A stretch of 64,000 nt of DNA from Burkholderia contaminans (GTDB lineage: Bacteria; Pseudomonadota; Gammaproteobacteria; Burkholderiales; Burkholderiaceae), in NCBI RefSeq assembly GCF_029633825.1, contig NZ_CP090640.1, positions 2,232,001 through 2,296,000 of the forward strand, given 5' to 3'. The notes under the pieces were generated by a model. It saw only the letters and a list, made by a program, of their open reading frames with translations. It was not told where the DNA came from and ran no database searches. Positions within the stretch are counted from its first letter, which is position 1; each line of letters starts with the position of its first letter. The position numbers and the translations under genes were made by a program. Positions 56,448 to 64,000 of this stretch are shown here, piece by piece.

Positions 56448-57623
56448 ATGACGGCAACCGCAACGATGCTCGACTGGCTCCTGATCGTATTCACGCTGGC
56501 TGCGGCCGGCTATGCGCTCGTCGCGGCGTTCGCGCCGCGGCCGCGTACGCCGCGCACGGCCGCGCGCGACGGCTTCGAGCCGGTCAGCGTGCTCAAGCCG
56601 CTGTGCGGCGCGGAGCCGCACCTGTACGAAAACCTCTCGACGTTCTGCGAGCAGCGCCATCCGCGGTATGAAGTGCTGTTCGGCGTCGCATCGGCGGCCG
56701 ATCCGGCGATTGCCGTGGTCGAACGGCTGCGCGCCGATTATCCCGAGTGCGACATCACGCTCGTGGTCGATGCGCGCGTGCACGGCAAGAACCTGAAGGT
56801 CAGCAACCTGATCAACCTCGCCGAGCGCGCGAAGTACGGCCGCATCGTGATCGCGGACAGCGACATCGCGGTGAAGCCCGACTATCTGGAGCGCGTGACG
56901 GCGCCGCTCGCCGACGTGTCGGTCGGTGTCGTCACGTGCCTGTATCATGCGCGCAGTGTCGGCGGGTTCTGGACGCGGATCGGCGCGCAGTTCGTCGACG
57001 CATGGTTCGCGCCGTCGGTCCGGATCACGCACCTCGGCCGCTCGAGCCGCTTCGGCTTCGGCGCCACGCTCGCGTTGACGCGCGACACGCTCGACCGGAT
57101 CGGCGGCTTTCCCGCGCTGAAGGACGAACTGGCCGACGATTTCTGGCTGGCCGAGCTGCCGCGCCGCCTCGGGCGACGCACCGTGCTGTCGGAGGTCGAG
57201 GTCGCGACCGACGTGATCGAGCCGTCGTTCGGGCCGCTGTGGCACCGCGAGACGCGCTGGCTGCGCACGATCCGCTCGCTGAACCCGGCCGGCTTCGCGT
57301 TCCTGTTCATTACGTTTACCGTGCCGTGGCTCGCAATCGGCGCGACGCTCGCGCTGCGCCTCGACGGCACCTTCGCCGGCTCGCTGGCGGGCTGGGCGGC
57401 CGTGGTGGGCGCGTTCGGGCGGCTCGTCCTGCACGCGCGCGGCGAGGACGGCTGGCGCGCGTTCTGGCGCGACCTGCCGCTCGTCGCGGTGCGCGACACG
57501 CTGCTGGCGCTCGAATGGCTCGTGGCCGCGTTCGGCACGCATGTGGTGTGGCGCGGTGCGAGGATGACGGTCGTCGGCGGCGAACGTGCGGCGGCGGCAG
57601 TGGAAGCAGTGGACGGCCGCTAG
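56448..57623 (+). CDS. hpnI: Hopanoid biosynthesis glycosyltransferase HpnI
   Basis: A 391-residue GT2-type glycosyltransferase that adds N-acetylglucosamine to bacteriohopanetetrol. An N-terminal membrane helix (about 7-27) precedes VSVLKPLCGAEPHLYENL, the metal motif ADSDIAVKPDYL, and DELADDFWLAEL; C-terminal helices follow. GGGAGG at 56433-56438 sets ATG 56448. It starts the hpnI-J-K-L run. Confidence 0.93.
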   Translation: MTATATMLDWLLIVFTLAAAGYALVAAFAPRPRTPRTAARDGFEPVSVLKPLCGAEPHLYENLSTFCEQRHPRYEVLFGVASAADPAIAVVERLRADYPECDITLVVDARVHGKNLKVSNLINLAERAKYGRIVIADSDIAVKPDYLERVTAPLADVSVGVVTCLYHARSVGGFWTRIGAQFVDAWFAPSVRITHLGRSSRFGFGATLALTRDTLDRIGGFPALKDELADDFWLAELPRRLGRRTVLSEVEVATDVIEPSFGPLWHRETRWLRTIRSLNPAGFAFLFITFTVPWLAIGATLALRLDGTFAGSLAGWAAVVGAFGRLVLHARGEDGWRAFWRDLPLVAVRDTLLALEWLVAAFGTHVVWRGARMTVVGGERAAAAVEAVDGR

Positions 57624-57779
57624 GCCGTTCCGACCGAACCCGGCCCGAGGGCCGAGACGCGCTGCGCGGCGAGTCCGCGCGGCGCGACATGACAGAGAGG
57701 CGGGCGCCGGCAGGGCGGCCCGCGGTTTTTTGACTGAATCGTTGTGACGAATCGAACTATGCAGGCTACCGGAGCATTC

Positions 57780-59201
57780 ATGAAAACGCTGTTCTTGCAG
57801 GCCCCTTCGTATGACGGCTTCGACGGCGGAGCCGGCTCGCGCTACCAGGCAAAGCGCGAAATCCGTTCCTTCTGGTATCCGACGTGGCTCGCGCAGCCGG
57901 CCGCGCTCGTGCCGGGCAGCCGCGTCGTCGACGCACCGGCCGACGGCCTGTCGGTCGAGGAAACGCTGAAGATCGCGAACGACTACGACCTCGTGATCAT
58001 CCACACGAGCACGCCGTCGTTCCCGACCGACGCGATGTTCGCGCAGGACCTGAAGAAGATGAAGCCGTCGATGCTGGTCGGCATGGTCGGCGCGAAGGTG
58101 ATGGTCGATCCGCACAACTCGCTCACGGCGAGCGAGGCAATCGACTTCGTGTGCCGCGAGGAATTCGACTACACCTGCAAGGAAATCGCCGAGGGCAAGC
58201 CGTTCCCGGAGATCAAGGGCTTGAGCTGGCGCGCGAAGGACGGCTCGATCGAGCACAACGAAGCGCGTCCGATCCTCGAGAACATGGACGAACTGCCGTT
58301 CGTCGCGCCCGTCTACAAGCGCGACCTGAAGATCGACAACTACTTCATCGGCTACCTGAACTATCCGTACGTGTCGATCTACACGGGCCGCGGCTGCAAG
58401 TCGCGCTGCACGTTCTGCCTGTGGCCGCAGACGGTCAGCGGCCATCGCTACCGCACGCGCTCGGTCGAGAACGTGCTCGCGGAAGCGAAGTGGATCCGCG
58501 ACAACATGCCGGAAGTGAAGGAACTGATGTTCGACGACGACACCTTCACCGACGACCTGCCGCGCGCCGAAGCGATCGCCATCGGCCTGGGCAAGCTCGG
58601 CATGACGTGGTCGTGCAACGCGAAGGCGAACGTGCCGTACAAGACGCTGAAGGTCATGAAGGAAAACGGCCTGCGCCTGCTGCTGGTCGGCTTCGAATCC
58701 GGCGACGACCAGATCCTCGTGAACATCAAGAAGGGCGTGCGCACCGATTTCGCGCGCCGCTTCAGCGCGGACTGCAAGAAGCTCGGCATCAAGATCCACG
58801 GCACCTTCATCCTCGGCCTGCCGGGCGAGACGCAGGAGACCATCAAGAAGACGATCGAGTACGCGAAGGAAATCAATCCGCACACGATCCAGGTGTCGCT
58901 CGCCGCGCCGTATCCGGGCACGACGCTCTACAAGCAGGCCGTGGAAAACGGCTGGATGGAAGAGAACAAGACCATCAACCTGGTCAGCAAGGAAGGCGTG
59001 CAGCTCGCCGCGATCGGCTATGAACACCTGTCGCGCGACGAGATCTATCACCATCTCGAGCAGTTCTATCGCCAGTTCTATTTCCGCCCGTCGAAGATCT
59101 GGGAAATCGTCCGCGAGATGCTGACGAGCTGGGACATGATGAAGCGCCGTCTGCGCGAAGGCGTCGAGTTCTTCCGCTTCCTGCGCGCGCACGAGGCCTG
59201 A
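57780..59201 (+). CDS. hpnJ: Hopanoid biosynthesis radical SAM protein HpnJ
   Basis: A 473-residue B12-binding-domain radical SAM enzyme. The N-terminal cobalamin-like domain is followed by the cluster motif CKSRCTFC (CxxxCxxC) in SIYTGRGCKSRCTFCLW. HpnJ makes the cyclitol ether from the glucosamine headgroup. GGAG at 57771-57774 points to ATG 57780, with an earlier ATG at 57759 possible. It ends 3 bases before hpnK. Confidence 0.95.
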   Translation: MKTLFLQAPSYDGFDGGAGSRYQAKREIRSFWYPTWLAQPAALVPGSRVVDAPADGLSVEETLKIANDYDLVIIHTSTPSFPTDAMFAQDLKKMKPSMLVGMVGAKVMVDPHNSLTASEAIDFVCREEFDYTCKEIAEGKPFPEIKGLSWRAKDGSIEHNEARPILENMDELPFVAPVYKRDLKIDNYFIGYLNYPYVSIYTGRGCKSRCTFCLWPQTVSGHRYRTRSVENVLAEAKWIRDNMPEVKELMFDDDTFTDDLPRAEAIAIGLGKLGMTWSCNAKANVPYKTLKVMKENGLRLLLVGFESGDDQILVNIKKGVRTDFARRFSADCKKLGIKIHGTFILGLPGETQETIKKTIEYAKEINPHTIQVSLAAPYPGTTLYKQAVENGWMEENKTINLVSKEGVQLAAIGYEHLSRDEIYHHLEQFYRQFYFRPSKIWEIVREMLTSWDMMKRRLREGVEFFRFLRAHEA

Positions 59202-59204
59202 TTC

Positions 59205-60089
59205 GTGGCGACGCAGCCGGCGGCGCGGGCGCTGATCTTCACCGCGGACGACTTCGGGCTGCACCCGCGCGTCAACGCGGCGGTCGAGCGCGCGCACCGC
59301 GACGGCGTGCTGAACGCCGCCAGCCTGATGGTCGGCGCGCCGGCGGCGCAAGATGCGATCGAACGCGCGCGGCGGCTGCCGTCGCTCGCGGTCGGCCTGC
59401 ATCTGGTGCTCGCGGACGGGCCGGCCACGCTGCCCGCGCATGAGGTTCCCGCGCTCGTCGGCCCCGACGGGCGGTTCGGCGATGCGATGGCGAAGGACGG
59501 CTGTCGCTTCTTCTTCCTGCCGCACGTGCGGGCGCAGCTGCGCCGCGAGATTCGCGCGCAGTTCGACGCGTTCGCGGCGAGCGGGCTGCCGCTCGACCAC
59601 GTGAACGCGCACAAGCATTTCCATCTGCATCCGACCGTGCTGTCGATGATCATCGAGATCGGCCGCGACTACGGGCTGCGCGCGGTGCGGCTGCCGTACG
59701 AGACCAGCGCGCCCGCGCTGCTCAAGCCGTGGATCGCGCTCGTGCGCGCACGGCTCGACCGTGCCGGGCTTGCGCACAACGACTACGTGGTCGGCATCGA
59801 GCATACGGGCGCGATGGACGAGGCCGTGCTGCTCGACGCGCTCGCCAAGCTGCCGCCGGGCGTCGGCGAGATCTACTGCCATCCGGCCGAGGCCGGCGAC
59901 GGCCCGATCACGCCGACGATGGCCGGCTACCGTCCGGTGGACGAACTCGATGCGCTGCTGTCGCCGCGCGTCGCGGCCGCGCTGAAGGCCGCGGGCGTCG
60001 CGACCGGCGGCTTTGCCGACGTGTTCGGCCAGCCCGCCGCACGACGCGGCGCGCCGGCGTCGCGCGCACCGGGAGCGCAGCCGTCATGA
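59205..60089 (+). CDS. hpnK: Hopanoid biosynthesis deacetylase HpnK
   Basis: A 294-residue YdjC/ChbG-family deacetylase with a GTG start. Metal-site motifs FTADDFGLHPRVN and HVNAHKHFHLHP are present, with IYCHPAE near the end. It removes the acetyl group from HpnI's product. The last ~20 residues are Arg/Ala-rich and unconserved. It overlaps hpnL by four bases. Confidence 0.94.
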   Translation: MATQPAARALIFTADDFGLHPRVNAAVERAHRDGVLNAASLMVGAPAAQDAIERARRLPSLAVGLHLVLADGPATLPAHEVPALVGPDGRFGDAMAKDGCRFFFLPHVRAQLRREIRAQFDAFAASGLPLDHVNAHKHFHLHPTVLSMIIEIGRDYGLRAVRLPYETSAPALLKPWIALVRARLDRAGLAHNDYVVGIEHTGAMDEAVLLDALAKLPPGVGEIYCHPAEAGDGPITPTMAGYRPVDELDALLSPRVAAALKAAGVATGGFADVFGQPAARRGAPASRAPGAQPS

Positions 60090-61129
60090 CCAAGTGGATC
60101 AAATGGCTCGGCTGGCCGCTCGGCATCGGCATCCTGCTCGCGCTGGGGCTGCACGAAGGCATCGGCGACGTGTCGCAGATGCTCGCGCGCGCCGGTTACG
60201 CGCTGCTGTGGCTCGTGCCGTTCCATGCGCTGCCGCTGCTGCTCGACGCCTACGCGTGGCACCTGCTGCTCGACAAGCGCTCGTCGCTGCCGTTCCTGTG
60301 GTGGATCGCGACCGTGCGCGAAGCGGTGAACCGGCTGCTGCCCGTGGTCGGGATCGGCGGCGAGCTGGTCGGCATCCGGCTCGCGCGCTGGCAGGTGCCG
60401 GACGCGAGCCGCGTGACGGCATCGGTGATCGTCGAGGTGCTCGTGACGATCGTCGTCCAGTATGCGTTCGCGGCGCTCGGCCTCGTGCTGCTGCTCGCGA
60501 CGACGGACAACATGGGCGGCGGCACGATCGGCCTCGCGCTGCTGCTCACGCTGCCGCTGCCGGTGCTCGGCGTCGTGCTGATGCGCCGCGGCGGGATCTT
60601 CCATGCGATCGAGCGTTTCGCGGGCCGCCTGCTCGGCGATTCGCACCGGCTTCTGCAGGGCGTCGACGGCAAGCGGCTCGATGCCGACATCGACGGGTTG
60701 ATGTCGCGCACGGGCCTGCTGTTCAGCGCATTCTTCTGGCAACTGGGCGGCTACGTGCTCGGCGCGCTCGAAATCTACTGGGCGCTCGCGCTGCTCGGCC
60801 ATCCGGTGTCGATCGGCGGCGCGATCGCGATCGAGGCGATGACGCAGGCCGTACGCCATGCGGCGTTCATGGTGCCGGGCGGCCTCGGCGTGCAGGAGGC
60901 GACCGTCGTGCTGCTCGCGCAGATGTTCGGCGTCGACCGCGAGACGGCACTGTCGCTCGCGCTGGTCAAACGCGGCCGCGAGGTGCTGTTCGGCTGCCTG
61001 GCGCTCGGTTCGTGGCAACTGGCCGAACTCGTGCGTACGCGGCGCCGCGTTGGTGCGCCGCCGGCCGTGCCGCGCGCGCCGCAAGCGCAGCGCCGCGTGG
61101 CCGAGACCGAAACCGAAACGATGCATTGA
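60086..61129 (+). CDS. hpnL: HpnL-like membrane protein (LPG synthase TM family)
   Basis: A 347-residue protein with about eight hydrophobic helices and the flippase-like LPG_synthase_TM pattern (NRLLPVVGIGGELVGIRLARW, MVPGGLGVQEATVVLL). HpnL family members sit in hopanoid clusters and may move lipids. The ATGA overlap with hpnK indicates coupling. The last 25 residues are a charged tail. Confidence 0.88.
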   Translation: MTKWIKWLGWPLGIGILLALGLHEGIGDVSQMLARAGYALLWLVPFHALPLLLDAYAWHLLLDKRSSLPFLWWIATVREAVNRLLPVVGIGGELVGIRLARWQVPDASRVTASVIVEVLVTIVVQYAFAALGLVLLLATTDNMGGGTIGLALLLTLPLPVLGVVLMRRGGIFHAIERFAGRLLGDSHRLLQGVDGKRLDADIDGLMSRTGLLFSAFFWQLGGYVLGALEIYWALALLGHPVSIGGAIAIEAMTQAVRHAAFMVPGGLGVQEATVVLLAQMFGVDRETALSLALVKRGREVLFGCLALGSWQLAELVRTRRRVGAPPAVPRAPQAQRRVAETETETMH

Positions 61130-61216
61130 TCACGAGACGGGCCGCGCGCCCGTCTCGCGCTTTTGGCGTCGCACGGGTATCCTTGCCGCGTGTTTTCTCG
61201 ACGCGCATTTCTTCCG

Positions 61217-61774
61217 ATGAATTTCCGTTTCCGGCTGCTTCCCGTGACGATGCTGGCCGCCGCGCTGGCGCTGACCGGCTGCGACGACAAGCAAGGCAAC
61301 CTCGACGTGCAACGTATCAGGGATTTCTTCAACGCGATCAAGCCCGCGCCGCTGCTACTGAAGGGGCTGAAGGTCGGCGAATCGACCGAGGCCGACGTGC
61401 GCGGCACGATGGGCAAGCCCGAGACCGAGCGCGACTTCACCGACGGCTCGAAGCGGCTCGAATACCCGCGCGGCCCGATGGGCAACCAGACGTGGTTCGT
61501 CGACCTCGACGCTAACGGCCGCTATACGGGCGCCACACAGGTGCTGACCGCCGAGAATTTCGCGAAGGTGCGCCCGGGGATGAACGAGGACGAGGTTCGG
61601 CGCCTGCTCGGCAAGCCCGGCGACATCGCGCAGTATCCGCTCAAGCCCGAGATCGTCTGGAGCTGGCGCTGGCTCGAGGACGGCGTCAACACCGACGCAT
61701 TCTTCAACGTCCATTTCGGCCCGGACGGGCTTGTCTATACGACTTCGCGCTCCGACATCCTGAAAGGGCGGTAA
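61217..61774 (+). CDS. Lipoprotein with two SmpA/BamE-like repeats
   Basis: A 185-residue protein with a lipobox (LTGC, Cys about 23). Two repeats, KVGESTEADVRGTMGKPE and VRPGMNEDEVRRLLGKPGD, are the beta-strand turn pattern of the BamE/OmlA fold. Its role is unknown; being 87 bases after hpnL it may be part of the hpn unit, perhaps at the outer membrane. Confidence 0.82.
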   Translation: MNFRFRLLPVTMLAAALALTGCDDKQGNLDVQRIRDFFNAIKPAPLLLKGLKVGESTEADVRGTMGKPETERDFTDGSKRLEYPRGPMGNQTWFVDLDANGRYTGATQVLTAENFAKVRPGMNEDEVRRLLGKPGDIAQYPLKPEIVWSWRWLEDGVNTDAFFNVHFGPDGLVYTTSRSDILKGR

Positions 61775-61828
61775 GCGCAGCCGCAGCCGTCTTCGGCGCT
61801 ATATCGAAAAAGCGACCGGAAAATTGCA

Positions 61829-61878
61829 AAAAGTCCGCTTCCCTGCACGTTATCCGGTTGTCAGGGAGCGGCTTTTTT
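61829..61878 (+). terminator. Terminator after the hpn/lipoprotein unit
   Basis: CCGCTTCCCTG (61835-61845) pairs with CAGGGAGCGG (61862-61871) with one bulge, followed by six T. The rest of the gap to 62050 has no gene. Confidence 0.75.
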
Positions 61879-62050
61879 CCTTTTGAAACAGCGATGTAGG
61901 CCGGAGTTGCAAATGGTGGAACGGATTGCTGCGACGCAGCAATCGCGTATCAGGTGATTTGAGACAATCAATTTCGCTTGCGACTATCCGCGTCAGCCCG
62001 GCGCGGGACAGGCAGACGCGTCGGCATCCATTCCAACTCTGGAGACGCGC

Positions 62051-62740
62051 GTGTTCCTTTACGGCTTTGGTCCTGTCCTCTGGGCCGGCACCGTGCAGAC
62101 CATCGAGCTGTCGGTGCTGTCGCTCGCCACTGCGGTGGCGCTGGGGCTGATCGGCGCGGTGGCGAAGCTGTCGCACAACCGGGTGCTGCGAGCGATCGCG
62201 ACCGGCTATACGACGCTGATCCGCTCGGTGCCCGATCTCGTCCTGATGCTGCTGTTGTTCTACAGCATCCAGATCTGGCTGAACCAGTTCACCGACTTCG
62301 TCGGCTGGAACCAGATCGACATCGACCCGTTCGTGGCCGGCGTGCTGACGCTCGGCTTCATTTACGGCGCGTACTTCACCGAGACGTTCCGCGGCGCGTT
62401 CCTGTCGGTGCCGCGTGGCCAGCTCGAAGCCGGTGCGGCCTACGGGATGAGCGGCGCGCGCGTGTTCGCGCGGATCATGTTTCCTCAGATGATGCGCTTT
62501 GCGCTGCCCGGGATCGGGAACAACTGGCAGGTGCTCGTGAAGGCCACCGCGCTGGTGTCGATCATCGGCCTCGCGGACGTCGTGAAGGCCGCGCAGGACG
62601 CCGGCAAGAGCACGTTCAACATGTTCTTCTTCATCCTCGTCGCGGCGCTGATCTATCTCGCGATCACGACCGTTTCCAACCTCGTGCTGATCCAGCTCGA
62701 GAAGCGTTATTCCATGGGCGTGCGGCACGCAGAACTATGA
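62051..62740 (+). CDS. hisQ: Basic amino-acid ABC transporter permease, HisQ type
   Basis: A 229-residue permease with five hydrophobic helices. The EAA loop is visible in EAGAAYGMSGARVFARIMFPQMM, and the IRSVPDLVLMLLLFY segment is typical of the HisQ/ArtQ group for histidine, arginine, lysine or ornithine. It has a GTG start after GGAG. It overlaps hisM by four bases. Confidence 0.88.
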   Translation: MFLYGFGPVLWAGTVQTIELSVLSLATAVALGLIGAVAKLSHNRVLRAIATGYTTLIRSVPDLVLMLLLFYSIQIWLNQFTDFVGWNQIDIDPFVAGVLTLGFIYGAYFTETFRGAFLSVPRGQLEAGAAYGMSGARVFARIMFPQMMRFALPGIGNNWQVLVKATALVSIIGLADVVKAAQDAGKSTFNMFFFILVAALIYLAITTVSNLVLIQLEKRYSMGVRHAEL

Positions 62741-63450
62741 TCGAGATCCTCCAGGAATTCGGCCAGGCGTTCCTTTACTGGGACGGCCAGCGCCTCTCCG
62801 GCCTCGCGGTGACGCTGTGGCTGCTCGTCGCGTCGATTTCGCTCGGCTTCGTGTGCGCGGTGCCGCTCGCGGTTGCACGCGTGTCGAAGAACAAGTGGGT
62901 GTCGACGCCGGTGCGGTTCTACACGTACGTGTTCCGCGGCACGCCGCTCTACGTGCAGTTGCTGCTGCTGTACACGGGCATGTACAGCCTCGAGTTCGTG
63001 CGTTCGCACTCGCTGCTCGACGCGTTCTTCCGCAGCGGCTTCAACTGCGCGATTCTCGCGTTCGCGCTGAACACCTGCGCGTACACCACGGAGATCTTCG
63101 CGGGTGCGATCCGTGCGATTCCGCACGGTGAAGTGGAGGCAGCGCGGGCGTACGGGATGTCGCCGTTCACGATGTACCGCCGGGTGATCCTGCCGTCGGC
63201 GCTGCGCCGCGCGCTGCCGCTGTACAGCAACGAGGTGATCCTGATGCTGCACGCGACGACCGTCGCGTTCACGGCGACCGTGCCGGACATTTTGAAGGTC
63301 GCGCGCGACGCGAATTCCGCGACCTATATGGCGTTCCAGTCGTTCGGGATCGCCGCGCTGATCTATCTTGCGGTATCGTTCGCACTCGTCGCGGCGTTTC
63401 GTCGCGCGGAGCGCCACTGGCTTGCGTATCTTGCAGCCGCCCGTCATTGA
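62737..63450 (+). CDS. hisM: Basic amino-acid ABC transporter permease, HisM type
   Basis: A 237-residue permease partner of HisQ. The EAA loop is EVEAARAYGMSPFTMYRRVILPSA and FRGTPLYVQLLLLYTG is the family motif. It starts within the hisQ stop (ATGA) and lies 20 bases before hisP. Confidence 0.88.
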   Translation: MIEILQEFGQAFLYWDGQRLSGLAVTLWLLVASISLGFVCAVPLAVARVSKNKWVSTPVRFYTYVFRGTPLYVQLLLLYTGMYSLEFVRSHSLLDAFFRSGFNCAILAFALNTCAYTTEIFAGAIRAIPHGEVEAARAYGMSPFTMYRRVILPSALRRALPLYSNEVILMLHATTVAFTATVPDILKVARDANSATYMAFQSFGIAALIYLAVSFALVAAFRRAERHWLAYLAAARH

Positions 63451-63470
63451 ATCACTTCGAGGAGAGCCAG

Positions 63471-64000
63471 TTGGCCGAGATCACTCAAACGAGCGCTGCC
63501 GCTTCCACCAAGCTTGCCGCGGTCGACATTCACAAGCGCTACGGTGACAACGAAGTGCTCAAGGGCGTATCGCTGAACGCGAAGGCCGGCGACGTCATCA
63601 GCATCATCGGCGCGAGCGGCTCGGGCAAGAGCACGTTCCTGCGCTGCATCAATTTTCTCGAACGGCCGAATGCGGGGCAGATCGTCGTCGACGGCGAGGC
63701 CGTGCGCACGAAGACCGACCGCGCCGGTGCGCTCGAAGTCGCCGATCACAAGCAGTTGCAGCGCATTCGCACCAAGCTCGCGATGGTGTTCCAGCACTTC
63801 AACCTCTGGGCGCACATGAACGTGCTCGAGAACGTGATGGAAGCGCCGGTGCACGTGCTCGGCATTTCGAAGAAGGAAGCCGAGGAGCGGGCGCGCGAGT
63901 ACCTGGAGAAGGTCGGCTTGCCGCCGCGCGTCGAAAAGCAGTATCCGTCGCATCTTTCGGGCGGCCAGCAGCAGCGCGTGGCGATTGCACGGGCGCTCGC
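63471..64000 (+). CDS. hisP: Basic amino-acid ABC transporter ATPase, HisP type (cut by right edge)
   Basis: TTG start after GGAGAG (63461-63466). The first 176 codons include Walker A GASGSGKST, the Q-loop VFQHFNLW, and signature LSGGQQQRVAIARAL; the Walker B follows beyond the edge. The HisP trait of an insert between Walker A and Q-loop (GALEVADHKQLQRIRTK) is present. The substrate-binding protein gene is not in the window. Confidence 0.9.
   Translation, partial: MAEITQTSAAASTKLAAVDIHKRYGDNEVLKGVSLNAKAGDVISIIGASGSGKSTFLRCINFLERPNAGQIVVDGEAVRTKTDRAGALEVADHKQLQRIRTKLAMVFQHFNLWAHMNVLENVMEAPVHVLGISKKEAEERAREYLEKVGLPPRVEKQYPSHLSGGQQQRVAIARAL

Noticed and set aside
56424..59882. A minus-strand open frame over 1100 codons antisense to hpnI, hpnJ and hpnK
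   Set aside because: Antisense shadow of three well-supported genes; Arg-rich with no motifs.

Overview
The window looks like a piece of the main chromosome of a Burkholderia species, most likely of the cepacia complex. The evidence is high GC, GC-rich third codon positions, strong E. coli-like gene order in the housekeeping blocks, an Arg32-type EF-P next to earP, a hopanoid (hpn) cluster, and the protein sequences themselves. This is judged from remembered families, not from a search.

Left third (1-20800): the end of an S49 peptidase gene, a methyltransferase/yceF pair on the minus strand, then a long plus-strand run. It starts with yceD-rpmF and the fatty-acid genes plsX-fabH-fabD-fabG-acpP-fabF. 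A small YgfX-like membrane protein follows, then the envelope-stress operon rpoE-rseA-rseB-mucD with a small glutaredoxin-like gene. It ends with lepA-lepB-rnc-era-recO-pdxJ-acpS. Lipid synthesis, envelope stress, protein export and translation/RNA processing are thus laid end to end.

Middle (20800-36550): an orphan TnpB element sits between acpS and nagZ. After it come a sigma-54-type response regulator with an altered GAFTGA loop, efp/earP, uvrC and pgsA. A tandem array of three identical tRNA-Gly genes plus tRNA-Cys follows. Next is a small accessory stretch: a GNAT pseudogene, a GNAT gene, an XRE/cupin regulator, a ParD-like gene fused by overlap to map, a free-methionine-sulfoxide reductase, a LysR/pirin divergent pair and an ElaA-type GNAT.

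Right third (36550-64000): a Cu-centre assembly set (CtaG-like, PCuAC, SCO), trehalose synthesis (otsBA), an ABC exporter, a GT4 glycosyltransferase behind a long leader, and two small membrane proteins. Glucarate dehydratase is divergent from a FadR-type regulator. Then come a branched-chain amino-acid binding protein, a Tat-exported phospholipase C, pdxY, an alpha/beta hydrolase and an LLM oxidoreductase. The hopanoid side-chain cluster hpnI-hpnJ-hpnK-hpnL with a lipoprotein follows, and the window ends inside a basic-amino-acid ABC transporter operon.

No prophage, CRISPR array or large island is visible. The most unusual items are the orphan TnpB lacking the usual RuvC-II glutamate, the GAFDGA activator, the ParD-like/map overlap, the tandem tRNA-Gly units, and a stem-loop in front of rnc that could be an RNase III target.
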